A stretch of 64,000 nt of DNA, from contig CM034111.1 of the NCBI GenBank assembly GCA_019914945.1, forward strand, positions 7,006,001 through 7,070,000. Direction: 5' to 3'. The translations under genes were made by a program, and so were the position numbers. Of this stretch, positions 20,578 through 31,735 are shown piece after piece (positions within the stretch are counted from its first letter, which is position 1; every line of letters starts with the position of its first letter). Below the pieces are notes generated by a model. It made no database searches. It saw nothing but the letters and a program-made list of their open reading frames with translations, and was not told the origin of the DNA. This DNA is from Typha latifolia. Taxonomy: Eukaryota; Streptophyta; Magnoliopsida; Poales; Typhaceae.

Positions 20578-22488
20578 TGCCACAAGAGTGAGGGGTGGTC
20601 TTTCGTAGATAGCTTAAAATGGTGTGACGTCTATAGAAGAATTGTGGCAGTGTTGTATGCCCACTCCGCCCATGGGAGGAATTCCAGCCATCTTCATGGT
20701 TGCGCAACTCTATTGCACCTACTATCAGTCCACAAGACTTTGCCATCTCCAATGGCTACATCAAATTCGATGGTTGAAGTCATCCCAAACCAATTTGTCG
20801 CACCAACTTCTTCTCATCCATGAAATTATGTGTGCTACCCGAGTAAATTAGTATCTCAACTCGGTGCTTCTTTATTGAACCCTCTACCCGTACGTTTCGG
20901 GGTGCTCGCGAGCTTGAATAGGCATGTAAGCTCAACTCGGCATGCACCTTATCCTCGTGGTACGCAGCCTCCATATTCGCTACCTCCTCTTCATCGCCCC
21001 ATGGTTCCATTTCGCCCCCCTCATCTCCTCTGAGGAACATGATCGTTGCAGGTTGTTGTCTACACTTGTAGCCCAGAGCAAACTTCTCATTGCAGTAGAA
21101 CAAAAACCCTTGGCCCTCCTTTTCCTTGATTTGTGCCGGGGTTAGCCATCGGGTGAAGCTCTTTCGTTGCCCTTCGAAGTCGGTGAGAGGAACACTAGGT
21201 GGTAGGGGCTTCCCCCTTTGAGGCCGAGTGGGAGGACCAAATCCAACATTGCTCAAGGGAGCCGGCCAGGATCCTATCTAGTCCGTAGGGCTCCATGGCA
21301 CCTTGGAGCATCTTCGTTGCTCCTTGACCTTCTCCTCCATCATGGCTAGCTTCCAACAGTTTCCTAGGCCTCATGGCCTTGACCTCTGCTAGTATGTCAG
21401 ACCTCACTGATGACAGTGCTACAAAGGGCTGAGTCTGACCAACCCAGTACGCAGTTGGAAATTCTCTCAAACTCTTCTTGATAAGCTTGGACTGTGGTCC
21501 GTTGAGTTAGCTTAGTTAGCTTTGTCAATATTGCTTGGAAGTATTTATACTCAATTGGACCGAACAGTGTACATAGGGCAGATGCAAACTCATCCCAAGA
21601 GGAAAATAGTTGAGTTTGTTGTGCCGCTTGGAACCATTTGATCACGACATCCTCCAAGTGGAATGAGGCTATTAGGACCTGTTGGTGGTTTGGGGTCTCT
21701 TGGTAGGTGAACAACTAATCTGCTCGATAGAGCTAGTCTAGTGGATCGCCTCCTACAAATATGGGGAAATCGAGTCATATTGGTCCGAACTTGAGCCCCT
21801 ACAAATGGTCCGTCTTCATGGATGGCATGTCCTTGTTCGCCACGTGGGTCTCTTTTGCGACGTGGAGGGGGGCCCCACTATGGCATCGGCTCCATGACCC
21901 ATTGGTTTGGACCATTGCCTGCCATAGCCATAGGAGGCTCGGGCCAATCTCTGGCCGCAGGTTGCTCAAGCCCTGATCTTGGTGTAGGCGATTCATGCCA
22001 GGGTCTATCCCACTCTGTTTCGGGCCAGACCCTAGCTATCGGTGGCTCTGTCCAAGCCCTAGGCGCACGCAGGTGGTTCAGAACATGCCCTAGGCACCGT
22101 CGGGTCAGGCAAGCCCTAGCCGTTGAATGAGGTGGAGTTTCAATGTGTCGAACTCCATCTTGTGCGCCTAACCCTGGTGGGTTCGTCCATTGGTGTGCAC
22201 GCCCAAGGAATGGTTCAGTGTTCATCGGTTCGGGAGCCGCAACACACCTCTTTATCTGTGCTCGTGAAGTCCGTTCATCACGGATTTTGCGAATAGCGGA
22301 CACCATCTCAGCCATGAATGCTTGTATTGATTACAAGGATTGAAGCACCTTTGGCTGAGCTGTCGTGGTTGGTTGGTTGGCGGTTCCAGTTGTGGACTTG
22401 TGTTCTCGAGTAATTGTCGCCAGTGGTGGACCCTAACTGTAGAAGTCTCCCCAGTTACTCTTGCTGCCATCCTTCGTGTAATTGTCAT
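20578..22488 (-). pseudogene. Element E gag-protease fused to integrase
   Basis: Gag begins at the ATG ending 22488 (MTITRRMAARVTGETS). A capsid segment is at 21714-21400 (DEFASALCTLFGPIEYKYFQ), the zinc knuckle near 21100 (FYCNEKF then KC, first Cys lost), and the protease active site near 20850 reads LIYSGSTHNF (catalytic Asp to Tyr). Near 20705 the protease region (TDSRCNRVAQ) joins directly to the integrase segment WLEFLPWAEWAYNT, removing RT, RNase H and most of integrase. A short match (ATGAAGATGGC) at the join suggests recombination at microhomology. Integrase is cut at 20577 by the LTR. Confidence 0.75.
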
Positions 22489-22507
22489 CTGGTCTGAGGA
22501 TAATGAG

Positions 22508-22519
22508 GGTTTGATACCA
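22508..22519 (-). promoter_or_regulatory. Primer-binding site of E
   Basis: GGTTTGATACCA on the plus strand (TGGTATCAAACC on the minus strand), three bases from the LTR end; two changes from the initiator Met tRNA complement. Confidence 0.7.
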
Positions 22520-22522
22520 AAT

Positions 22523-22838
22523 TGTTACGGGCCGACTTGAGATAATCTGCAACAAGGGAGTGCAGGCTTTGATTACGGTGAACGATGATAGATGGAGAGG
22601 GTGGAAGGAGGGATGATGGTGGTAGTTATGGTGAGGAAGATTATGGGCAGCGATGGCGGTGATGAAGGGAGATTAATTTACTTATACTCCTAGGTTATCT
22701 TACTCTTACTCTTAAGATAAACTCAAGGCTAGAATACTTTCTCAATGCTTGGATGCTTAAGAAAGAGCCCAACCCCTCCATATATAGAGGTCGGTTACAA
22801 CGAGTCCCTCTAGGTCTAGCCCTAAAGGCTGACACGAC
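22523..22838 (-). repeat. 5' LTR of E, truncated
   Basis: Ends CCCGTAACA on the minus strand at 22523. Matches the K/M/H/P LTR family: AAGCCTGCACTCCCTTGTTGC, CTAGGAGTATAAGTAAATTAA and a TATA box in CTCTATATATGG at about 22785-22770. Truncated at about 22838 where RT sequence of F begins, so U3 is missing. Confidence 0.75.
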
Positions 22839-24250
22839 CCTTCCGGACTCATGATGGGCATTTCAAGTTCCTTGTGATGCCCTTCGGCCTCACAAATGCC
22901 CTGGCGTCCTTTTAGGGGCTAATGAACGACATGTTCCATCCCCTTTTGAACTGGTATGTTCTTGTTTTCTTTCACGATATTCTCGTCTATAGCAGAACAC
23001 AAGAGGAGCACATGGACCACCTACACACACTTATGGGGATCCTAGACTCGCATGGCCTATGAGTCAAGAGTGCAAATGCACTTGGGCTCAACCTCGAGTT
23101 GATAGGCCACATAATCTCAGCAAATAGTGTAAAGGCAGATTTGGAGAAGATTTTGGCTATGGTGAGCTAGCCTAAGCCAAGAATAACTAAGGAGCTTAGA
23201 GGATTTCTTGGCTTGATTGAATACTACTGGCAGTTCGTTCAGGGATATGGACGGATCGCAGCACCTTTTAACTACACAATTGCACAAGAACGAATCCAAT
23301 CGGAGTGAAAAAGATAACTCTGCATTTTTGCAACTGAAATGAGCTATGACGAATGCACTGGTGCTAGCCTTATGACTTCACTAAGACCTTTGTTGTGGAA
23401 TGTGATGCATCAGGGACAGGTCTAGGAATGATTTTGATGCAGGAAGGAAGACCAATGGCATACATGAGTAAGGCTCTATCAGAGAGATCACACCATCTCA
23501 GCACATATGAACGCAAGATGTTAGTGGTGGTCCATGCAATTGAGGAGTGGAGACCTTATCTACTTGGCCGCTGCTTCATTGTGCGCAGTGATTCAGTGGT
23601 CGCTGCCATACCTCCTAGGTATGGTTAGCCAAGTTACTTGGGGTACTAAAATGACTTAGTCTACAAGAAGGGCAGCAAAAAATGTGCAGCAGATTCTCTA
23701 TCTAGGCAACCAGAACCGGTTAAACTGGCAACCTTGTCCGGTCCAACATTTCCTCTCTTGGATAGAATCAGGATTGCCACCAAAGAAGACTCAGAGCTCC
23801 AAAAGATCAAAACTTCAAATTGAGAATAATCAACCAACCAACTTTGGTAGAGTTGGTAGGTATCTTCCCCATGACCAAGGAGGTCATGGGTTTGACTCCA
23901 ATCCCAAACAATTTTGTGGAGAAATTGTTTGGTGGTTTGGTAGCTTGGTTCAATTTGGTTGATGGCTCGATAGTGCGGTTACTTGGAGGAGCAGCTCGGC
24001 AGCGCAACGGCTTGGAGCAAGTCCCGGTGGTGTTTGGTTTGGAGTAATTATTTGACGACGCATATGACACGAAGCCTAGACTAAGCGGCTAAAAGCTTGG
24101 TGGGGCCTAAGTGCCTCCCTATCTAGGGAGGATTGTCCTTTTGTCCAGCCCATATCTAGCCTTTGAGCTCATGAATGATTAAAAAAAAATGAGAATAATC
24201 AGGCTTAATCGGACCACACCATGAGGGATGGCTTGATTTTGATCCAAGGG
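22839..24250 (+). pseudogene. Gypsy fragment F: RT, RNase H and linker
   Basis: Starts inside RT ([18 protein letters not shown], then VLVFFHDILVYSRT, where the second residue of the usual FFDD is His), goes through GHIISANSVKADLEK and GFLGLIEYYWQF, then RNase H at 23395-23628 (ECDASGTGLGMILMQEGRPM, HLSTYERKMLVVVHAIEEWR) with good conservation, then the linker (LVYKKGS, SLSRQPEP, LSGPTFPLLDRI). A SINE interrupts the linker at 23833-24189. No integrase, gag or LTR belongs to it. Many stops. Confidence 0.75.
23833..24189 (+). mobile_element. tRNA-derived SINE with 12-bp target duplication
   Basis: A 357-bp insert is flanked by TGAGAATAATCA at 23821-23832 and 24190-24201 and ends in an A-run. 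Near its start it has a Pol III box A-like TGGTAGAGTTGG (23845-23856) and a box B-like GGTTTGACTCC (23889-23899). D and the flanks of F give the empty site (TTGAGCAAAATCAGGC at 18551). The body shows no protein similarity. Box spacing, oligo(A) end, length and variable-length duplication fit a plant SINE moved by LINE machinery. Confidence 0.85.
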
Positions 24251-25589
24251 CCCGTGTTCCGGTTCTTGATTTAGATATGTATTGGATATGATCAAACCGC
24301 GTCAAATTGTATCATTTTATGTTTATGATTTAGGAAAATAAGATGACTTCTAGCAAGAGCATTAGAATGCAAGTGGAGGGCATTCAAACACCTGATTTGC
24401 GTTCGCACATCTAGAGCCCTATTTTGGGGCGTTCAAACGTGAACGCACAACGGATAAGTGGAGTTGTAATAGGGTTTTTTTAGGGTTTTTGGATTATTTG
24501 CTAGCCTTCATATATTTGGAAAAGCAGCCAAGTGGGAATTATTGATTATTGGAACTTGTTTTAAATCTAGGCTTCAGCCAACTTCTCTCTCCTCCTTCCT
24601 TCCCCTCAGTATTCAACTCGACCTTTTATCTTTGGTCGAGGTTAATACTCCGTCATTTCTCCCTCGTCCCTCCAGTAGCCAGCCATACTTGGAAGATCCC
24701 TTCGCCCACTTCATCTAGTTCTAGGCATTAACCCATCCACCATAGCCATCATCATCTCTTATAACCCTAACCACATAATCCACGTCCATCCCATCACCTC
24801 CTGACCTTTGGGCACGAGCACCCAAGGGCAAGAGCATGACAAACACAATGTTGCCTTCTCCACCCTCCTTCATGGATCTGAACATGGAGATGGTATCAAG
24901 GTCCAATGAAACTTTGGGACAGAACTTCTCCACCATCCTCGCCCAAACCATTGGAACATTGAGTCAAATGATCACACAACAAAATGCCACTTTGTTGTGA
25001 GACATTCGAGAAGGGTCAATCTGAGGACATGAGGCACCTAGATTTCACCATTTGGTCTATAAATGGTTTGAATCGTCGAGCTACAAAGACTTTCATGCTA
25101 TCTTGACAAAGACGGTCTAGAAGACTGGTGAGAGCCTACCAAGATGAATTTGAATGAGTGTCTAGCTTACACACAACACCATGGTCACGACATCGCATGC
25201 ACTTGATGGCAAAACCATGGTCAAGCCGAACTACGAGCACTACGACCTACAGATCTAGGGCAAGCCATAGAGGATGCTCTCTGCTCATGGAGGACAAACA
25301 TTGAGCACTTAGAGAGCACTTCAGGCAACCATGGAGTAGCAAGCTACAACGAAAGCCATCGCGTGCACTTGATGGCTCGGATTAACTGCATGCAGGTGGA
25401 CAGCGGCTACCTTTTCGCATTTCTAATTATGTGAGAACAACTACTAAGACAACTGTATAGACTCTCACACCTTCCCTAGTGGAGGAGTGAAGGGCTAAGG
25501 GATAGTGCTTCAGGTGCAACAAGAAGTTCAGCCCAGGATATCACTAGCGTGACAAACCAGTTCGGTGATGCATTAAAGGCTGTCATGAC
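24251..25589 (+). mobile_element. Gypsy remnant G: LTR-like part and gag fragments
   Basis: 24270-24760 resembles an LTR: it has a (G)CGTTCAAACG-type cluster at 24380-24450, TATA-like CATATATTTGG at about 24509, and CT-rich sequence after it. An ATG at 24873 opens MDLNMEMVSRSNETLGQNFS and ends after 41 residues; a capsid echo (YKDFHAILTKT) is near 25079-25112. A decayed zinc knuckle (CFRCNKKFSPGYH then stop) is at 25509-25550. No primer site was recognised, so edges are approximate. 25200-25480 shows no clear feature. Confidence 0.5.
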
Positions 25590-25862
25590 TTATTTGGACT
25601 TTCTTTAATGGCTCACATGACTAAACTAGACTTAACTAAAAGGCTTACATCATGAAATAATTAAAAGATAAAAAGACTCGATCATTCGAGCCCAATGTCC
25701 CCGTGAATTGATCCTATCAGACCTGGATCACGTCAGTTTAAAAGATTTACATCATGAAATAATTAAAAGATAAATTGACTCAATCAATCGAGCTCAATGT
25801 CCCTGTGAATTCATCTGATCAGACCCGGGTCACATAACTCCACCATGCTTCCGACCACCTTT
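25590..25862 (-). repeat. Inverted LTR start, duplicated, next to a plus LTR
   Basis: The minus strand reads the K/M-family LTR start (TGACCCGGGTCTGATCAG, GATTGAGTC, CTTTTAATTATTTCATGATG). The block TTACATCATGAAATAATTA occurs at 25645 and 25747, so about 102 bp of LTR start is duplicated. 25838-25862 is the inverse of the polypurine tract region (AAGGTGGTCGGAAGC...). A plus-strand LTR follows at 25863, giving a head-to-head pair. Confidence 0.65.
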
Positions 25863-26222
25863 TAAGGCAAATCCAATTAACTCGTAAGCCTTTAAGGCAA
25901 ATTCTAATTCGAGTCGTGTCAGCCTTTAAGCTAGTCTTAGTGGGACTCATTGTAACTGACCTCTATATATAGAGGGGTTCGGCTCCTTTGTTAAGCATTC
26001 AAGCATTGAGAAAGTATTCTAGCCTTTATCTTAGGAGTAAGAGTAAGATAACCTAGGAGTAGAAGTAAATTAATATCCCTTCATAATCGCCATCGCTGCC
26101 CGTCATCTTCCTCACCATCATCACCACCATCATCCCTCCTTCTACCCTCTCCATCCACCATCATTCACCCTAATCAAAGCCCACAATCCCTTGTTGCAGA
26201 TCATCTCTAGTGGTTTGTAACA
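25863..26222 (+). repeat. 5' LTR of element P, 5'-truncated
   Basis: Begins inside the LTR at the AAGGCAAATC subrepeats, then TATA box CTCTATATATAGAGG (about 25971), TTCAAGCATTGAGAAAGTATT, CTAGGAGTAGAAGTAAATTAA and the end TTTGTAACA at 26222. The primer site TGGTATTAGAGCC follows at 26226-26238. The first about 200 bp of the LTR are missing. Confidence 0.8.
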
Positions 26223-26594
26223 ATTTGGTATTAGAGCCGTCGTTATCCTCAGACTAGATGACAATCACACGAGGGATGGCAGCAGGAGTAACCTGTGAGA
26301 CTTCTACGGCTAGGGATCCACCATCGGTGATGACTACCCGACTACCTGAGAGCACAAATCCACCACCGGAACTGCCGACCCCATCACCCTCGACATCCCA
26401 GTCGGAGGTGCTTCAATCCTTGCAATCAATAGAAGCATTCATGGTTGAGATACTGTCTGCTATTCGCGAACTCCATGATGAACGGGCTTCACGAGCACAA
26501 ATAGAGAGGAGTGTTGCTGCTCCCAAACCTATGAACGCGGAACTGATTGAAGAAGAGGATGTCGTAGTGTTTGGGGTGGACCCATCCCTTGGGT

Positions 26595-27141
26595 TAGACA
26601 TGATCAAATGGCCCAGCCTGCCCGTGCCCGGCCCGACCCGGCCCGGTTTGGACCGGGCTAAGCCCGGCCCGGACCCGGTTTAGGCCCAACCCGTCCCGAG
26701 CCCGAACTACCCATAGGCGGCACGGGCCAGCTCTTTGCCCGCCCGACCCAGCCCGAAAGCCCGCCCGTTTGACCCGCAACTAAGCCCGCCCATCTGCTAC
26801 AGTACTTTGCCCTTCTGCTACAGTATTTTACCGCTGCTACAGTAAAAAAATATTTTGGTATTATACCATTTTGCATTATTTTAAGCACACATTTAAAAAA
26901 AATTAATTTTTTTTAATTTTTTTAAAATGGAGGAATATAAATATATTTTTTAAAATAAGCTAATAGTTAAAAAATTCTAAAAATAGCTAAAATATGGGTT
27001 GGGCCAAGTGATTGGTGGGTCAGGCCGGCCCGGCCCGACCGGTTAGCCCGATCTCTCACGGGCCAACGGGCGGTAATGGGCTAGACTATTCTAGCCCGGC
27101 CCGAACCCGGCCCGGCCCGCCCCGCCCGATGATCATGTCTA
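26595..27141. mobile_element. Non-autonomous hAT MITE, 547 bp
   Basis: Terminal inverted repeats TAGACATGATCA / TGATCATGTCTA with an exact 8-bp duplication CCTTGGGT at 26587-26594 and 27142-27149, diagnostic of hAT transposition. Both ends are rich in GGCCCGGCCCG-type subterminal repeats; the middle is AT-rich (26840-26990) with no coding. The related gags of H (33103) and K (43074) lack the insert. Its termini differ from the large hAT at 3405-8643, so a different transposase probably moved it. Confidence 0.92.
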
Positions 27142-27223
27142 CCTTGGGTGTGCACACCAATGGACGAATCCACCAGGATTAAGCGCACGAGATGGAGTTC
27201 AGCGCACTGAAACTCCACCCCAT

Positions 27224-27345
27224 CCAACGGCTGGGGCTTGGTCTGACCCGATGGTGCTTAGGGATTTGTTTGACCCGACGGTGCCTAGGGCTTGACCAGA
27301 ACCATCTGCACCTAGGGCTTGCACGAAGCCACCCACAGCTAGTGT
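27224..27345 (+). repeat. 27-bp minisatellite in gag (nonapeptide repeat), element P copy
   Basis: About five 27-bp units of the type CTAGGGCTTGG(A/C)CNGANCCA. In the gag frame each encodes nine residues, R-A-W-x-x-P-x-x-P like. Equivalent arrays sit in K (43143-43250, four units), M (55912-55990, three) and E (about 22130-22030, inverted). H has only a vestige near 33194. Confidence 0.75.
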
Positions 27346-27845
27346 CTAGCCCGAAACAAAGTGAGGTAGACCTTGGCATGAATCGCCTACACCAAGACCA
27401 ACGATTGAGCGATCCACGGCCATAGATTGGCCCGAACCACCTATGGCTAGGGCAAGCAATGCTCCAAACCAATAGGTCATAGAGCCAATAACATAGTGGG
27501 TCCCCCCTCCACGTGGTAGAGGGACCCACGCGAGAACAAGGACATGCCATCCATGAAGACGGGTCATTTGTAAGGGCTCAAGTTTGGACCAACAGACTGA
27601 GTTTCCCCATGTTCGTGGGAGGCGATACACTAGATTGGCTCTATTGAACGGATTAGTTTTTCACCTTCCAAGGGACCCCAGAACACCAGAAGGTCCTAAT
27701 AGCCTAATTCCACTTAGAGGATGTCGCGATTAGATGGTTCCAAGCGGCACAATGAACTCAACCATTTTCGTCTTGGGATGAGTTTGCGTCCACCCCATGT
27801 ACTTGGTTCGGTCTGACTAAGTATGAAGGCTTCCAAGCAATATTG

Positions 27846-28195
27846 ATGTAACAACCCAATCCCAAAAAAAAAAAAAAAAAAAAATTCATGGGCACGACGC
27901 GATCGTCCACACTGTGGCCAGCCTCGTGCCCATGCCAGCTGCTCATGCAGCTTGGTGGGGCGCCACGCGCCTGCGGCCGCTACCGCAGCCAACCGGCTGT
28001 GGCCAGCTAGCCGCGGTGGACCCCGATGCCGCCACTACTCCTCCTCCACCGCCTTCTCTCTCTCTCTTTAAATCTCTCTCTCTCTCGGCCACCCTCTCAC
28101 TCTACTCTCTCTCTCTATATCGACACCTTCCCTGGAGCCGCCGCCGCCACCGGTGAGATCTCTCACTCCCCCTCTCTTTCCTTCTCTCTCTCCCA

Positions 28196-28257
<62 letters not shown>

Positions 28258-28288
28258 TGCCCGAGGTTGGGATCATCGGAGTTCCTCA

Positions 28289-28324
<36 letters not shown>

Positions 28325-31042
28325 ACCTTCTCCTCCTCGCCGGCCCGGGTCCACAACCTCCTCCCTCACCTCCTCTCTTTCTTCTCTTCCTCTTCTCTTC
28401 TTCTTCTTCTTTCTTTCTTTCTTTCTTTCTTTCTTTTTCTACTTCTTCCTCAGCTCCTTCTCTTTCCTTCTGCATAGTGTTGGGCTCGGCCCAGCACTGT
28501 CTGCTAAGCCCAGCACTGATGACAAATGTAATTAATTTATTAATTAATTAGTATATTTATGTTATTTATTTAGGTATTTTCTTCTTAATTAATGCAAATA
28601 GATTATTTAGATATTAACTATTTTAATAATATTATATATCCTTCAATATAATTTTATTAATGATAATTGTTATAATTAATGATTAATTAGGTATAAATAT
28701 AGGTAATACTTATAGTTATTTATTTATTTACATATCTATTAGTTTAATAGATAGATTTGTAAATTATAATTATTAGATTTATATTCTAATACCCTCATCA
28801 TATATATTTTAAGTATTTCTATTAATTTTATGATTATTCTGCAACAAATAAAATACTAAGTTTATTTATTTATTTATTTATTATTTTATTGAGTCCTGCG
28901 TTGTCCCTAATTAATCAAAATAGTGTATGAATTATAAAATTAATTAAAATTAGACCACCTCTATACTTATTTAGCCTTTTATTTTATTTTATAATTATAT
29001 ATTTAGAAATACTCTTATATAAAAGGAAACAGGCCTCTTCTCCTTATATTATAACTAACATTTGATAATAATAAATAATTATAATATTTAAATCGTATCT
29101 ATATTATAGACCTAGTTATGTAATAAAAAATAAAGAAAAGTGATTCTAAATCTAATAAATCTTTATATTTTAACTGAATTAATTCTAATTAGATAAACGG
29201 CTAACATCATACTACTTAAATATTTCAGATCTCGAACCCTCTTATTTGAGACCCCGTGGACCTTGCTAGCGATGAGTGTCACTTGGTTACCTGACGGACG
29301 TGAGAGATGCGTGGTTTGTATCTTCTGATCAGATGGTGAGTAGTCTTATCCTCTAGACGCCTTTCTCAAATTAGGATATATTATATCTTATGTACACGCA
29401 TGTTTTGACCTCCAGCATGATTATATGATTTTATCTAGAGATGATTACAATTGAGCATATTTTATCATGCATTCGATTATGTTGATTTGGGATATGAGTA
29501 TATTGGTGATATATATAGAGATGATTCTACTGTTATGATTGTTTACCGAGTTGATATGTAGCATGAGTATGCATGTAATAGATTAGCATGAGTATGCATG
29601 TGTTGACGATACAGTTAGATATTACATTGCATCATTTTCTCTTGATTCCTATTCCACCTAAATTCCTGTTATGCATTGACTTGTTATCGTACTGGATATA
29701 TGCATTTGATCTGACATTAAGCAGAAAAGCATGAAATGTGATTGATAGGATAGCTGATAGAAAGCATGAGGATACCCGAGTAGGCGCCAGGGTTAGGGGT
29801 GTCTAGAGTGATGATTATGGTCGCTGATATGCGATATCTTGTGGCCCATGTCCGAGGTCAGTTGAGTCTGTGCGCACAGACAATCGGACACATGCCGTTC
29901 GCCAGGGCATATGTGGCGAGTTATCCTCACGTGATTTCTATCAGCAAGAAGGGTGCCCGGTCTGGATGGATGTTGATACCCTTAGCGGATGGCAGGGTAT
30001 GGTTATATTTGAGGTACTCCTTGCGGATGGCAGAGTATGCTCTGAGTCTTCAAGCATGATGTTGAGACCGGGTACCGGGTATTTACTATGCATAGTGGTC
30101 TAGTATGTCGATATTATACTGAGATGTCGGTGATGATTATAATGTTGAGAAATGCATATGATTTCATTATCATTTGATTACCTGATTATCGAGTGGTCAA
30201 TATTCATCATATATGATTGCATTTGATATCATAACGTGGTCATGGTCGACATGCATCATGTGTCATATTTGAGAGAGAGTTATGATTATAGTATGATACG
30301 GAGATTTGTTTACTCATGGTCGAGGATTATATCCTTTTATCAGTTATGACATCTTATCTACTTTTCATTTATATATTATTGAGGATACGTTCATATACTC
30401 ATTCATGGCATGATACTCTTTCTGATTCATATTATCCAGTAAATAATTTACTTTCTGTTTGGCATCACTGATTCGGGGTAAGGTCTATTCACTGAGCCTT
30501 TTGCTCATGACTCTCTTTATTTCTTTTCTAATCCCTCAGATTTATGGTATGTGATAGCGACCTGAGATATCTTGAGAATATATTTTAGAGTGATGATGAG
30601 GTGAGCTATTGATGCGAAACGGTATAGAAGATAGTTTAACCAGACATTGAGTTGTATCGTTGTTTGTTATATTTGTGCCTTATTGTATCGAATGATGATT
30701 TGTATAGTATATATCAGAATTTATAGCACTCGTGTATCAGTTGTTTAGTTGTATCTTGATGGTTTGTTGTGGCCTGTGTGGGCCCTGCCAAATTATGTAG
30801 TGGTCTAGTGTATATTATTATGAACTTGGATATTCATATGTTAACAAGTTTATTTGGTTGATACTATGATATATTTGGTGATGGATTATGTGATCATGGA
30901 TAGGTTAACAGGTTTTATTTGATGATGTCATGATTATATGTGCACAGGAAAGTATCTGTGTGGGACGGGCCCCGCCCGACCTGTCGCGTGCACCGCGCGT
31001 GCCGTGTGGGCGTGCACGTGCCGTGCCGGGTGGGGCGTTACA
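27846..31042 (+). repeat. Solo LTR, 3.2 kb, TGTAAC family (probable Tekay/Del-like gypsy)
   Basis: Ends TGTAACAACCC...GGGGCGTTACA, with an exact 5-bp duplication ATTGA at 27841-27845 and 31043-31047. No internal region, primer site or reverse transcriptase is present, so one LTR remains after LTR-LTR recombination, or it is a non-coding element with LTR-like ends. It contains an A-run, CT microsatellites (28052-28325), TTTC repeats (28405-28440), a strong TATA-like TTATATAAAAGG near 29014 supporting plus orientation, and small repeats around CGGATGGCAG (29985-30030). Very long LTRs with TGTAAC ends are typical of Tekay/Del chromoviruses; the lineage is inferred. Confidence 0.85.
28052..28440. 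repeat. CT and TTTC microsatellites in the solo LTR
   Basis: Interrupted (CT)n at 28052-28115, 28160-28258 and 28291-28323, then TTCTTC and (TTTC)n at 28395-28438. The inverted copies show matching (GA)n at 14690-14733 and 46030-46480, so this is an inherited LTR component. Confidence 0.9.
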
Positions 31043-31735
31043 ATTGACTAACTCAACGAACCATGGTCCGAGCTTATCATGAAGAGTTTGAGAGAATTTG
31101 CAACCGCGTAGAGGATTGGTTAGACTCAACCCTCCGCAGCACCTTCACCAGTGGACTCAGGTCCGACATACAAGCGGAGGTCAAGGCCATGAGGCTAGGA
31201 CATTGTTGGAGGCCTTTTCTACCACGGCCATGATTGAGGAGAAGGTCAAGGAGGTACGAAGAAGCACCAAAATTCCATGGAGCCTTACAGACTAGAGAAG
31301 GATCTTAACCGGTTCCATCAAGCAATGCTAGATTTGGTCCTCCGACTTGCCTCTATGGGGGAAGTCCCTACCACCTAGTGCTCCTCTCACCGACGTCGAA
31401 GGGTAACGAAAGAGCTTCTCCCAATGGCTAACCCCGACACAAATCGAGGAAAGGAGGGCCAAGGGTTTGTGCTTCTACTATGACGAAAAGTTTGCTCGGG
31501 GCCACAAATGTGGAAAACAACCAGCGACGATTATGTTCCTCGGAGGGGACGTGGAGGGCGAAATGGAGCCATGGGGTGATGAAGAGAAGGTAGCAGATAT
31601 GGAGGCCGGGGACCACGAGGATGAGGTGCATGCCAAGTTGAGCTTACATGCCTATTCGGGCTCGCGAGCACCCCGAATCCTATGGGTAGAGGGTTCGATC
31701 AAGAAGCACTGAGTTGAGATACTAATTGACTCTAG

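Larger units (their letters stand above)
26258..31735 (+). pseudogene. Element P gag to protease, split by two insertions
   Basis: Gag opens at 26258 (MTITRGMAAGVTCETS), continues through a coiled stretch (SEVLQSLQSIEAFMVE, RAQIERSVAAP) to 26594, is cut by a MITE (26595-27141), resumes with nonapeptide repeats (27224-27345) and capsid sequence, is cut by a solo LTR (27846-31042), and resumes to the zinc knuckle (31468-31510; CFYYDEKF, GHKC, so the second Cys is Tyr) and the start of protease (VEILID at about 31713). It then meets minus-strand fragment Q at 31736. No pol remains. The MITE and solo LTR carry perfect target duplications, which supports joining the pieces. Confidence 0.8.

Noticed and set aside
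23889..23899. Complete tRNA gene at the SINE head
   Set aside because: Box A and B are present but no cloverleaf or anticodon arm could be formed with confidence; length and A-run fit a SINE.
28026..28551. Ser/Leu-rich open frames over 80-130 residues
   Set aside because: They are translations of CT microsatellites in a non-coding LTR, open in several frames by low complexity alone.
29799..30103. 86- and 77-residue frames in the solo LTR
   Set aside because: No motif; inverted copies at 44400-44760 do not keep the frames.
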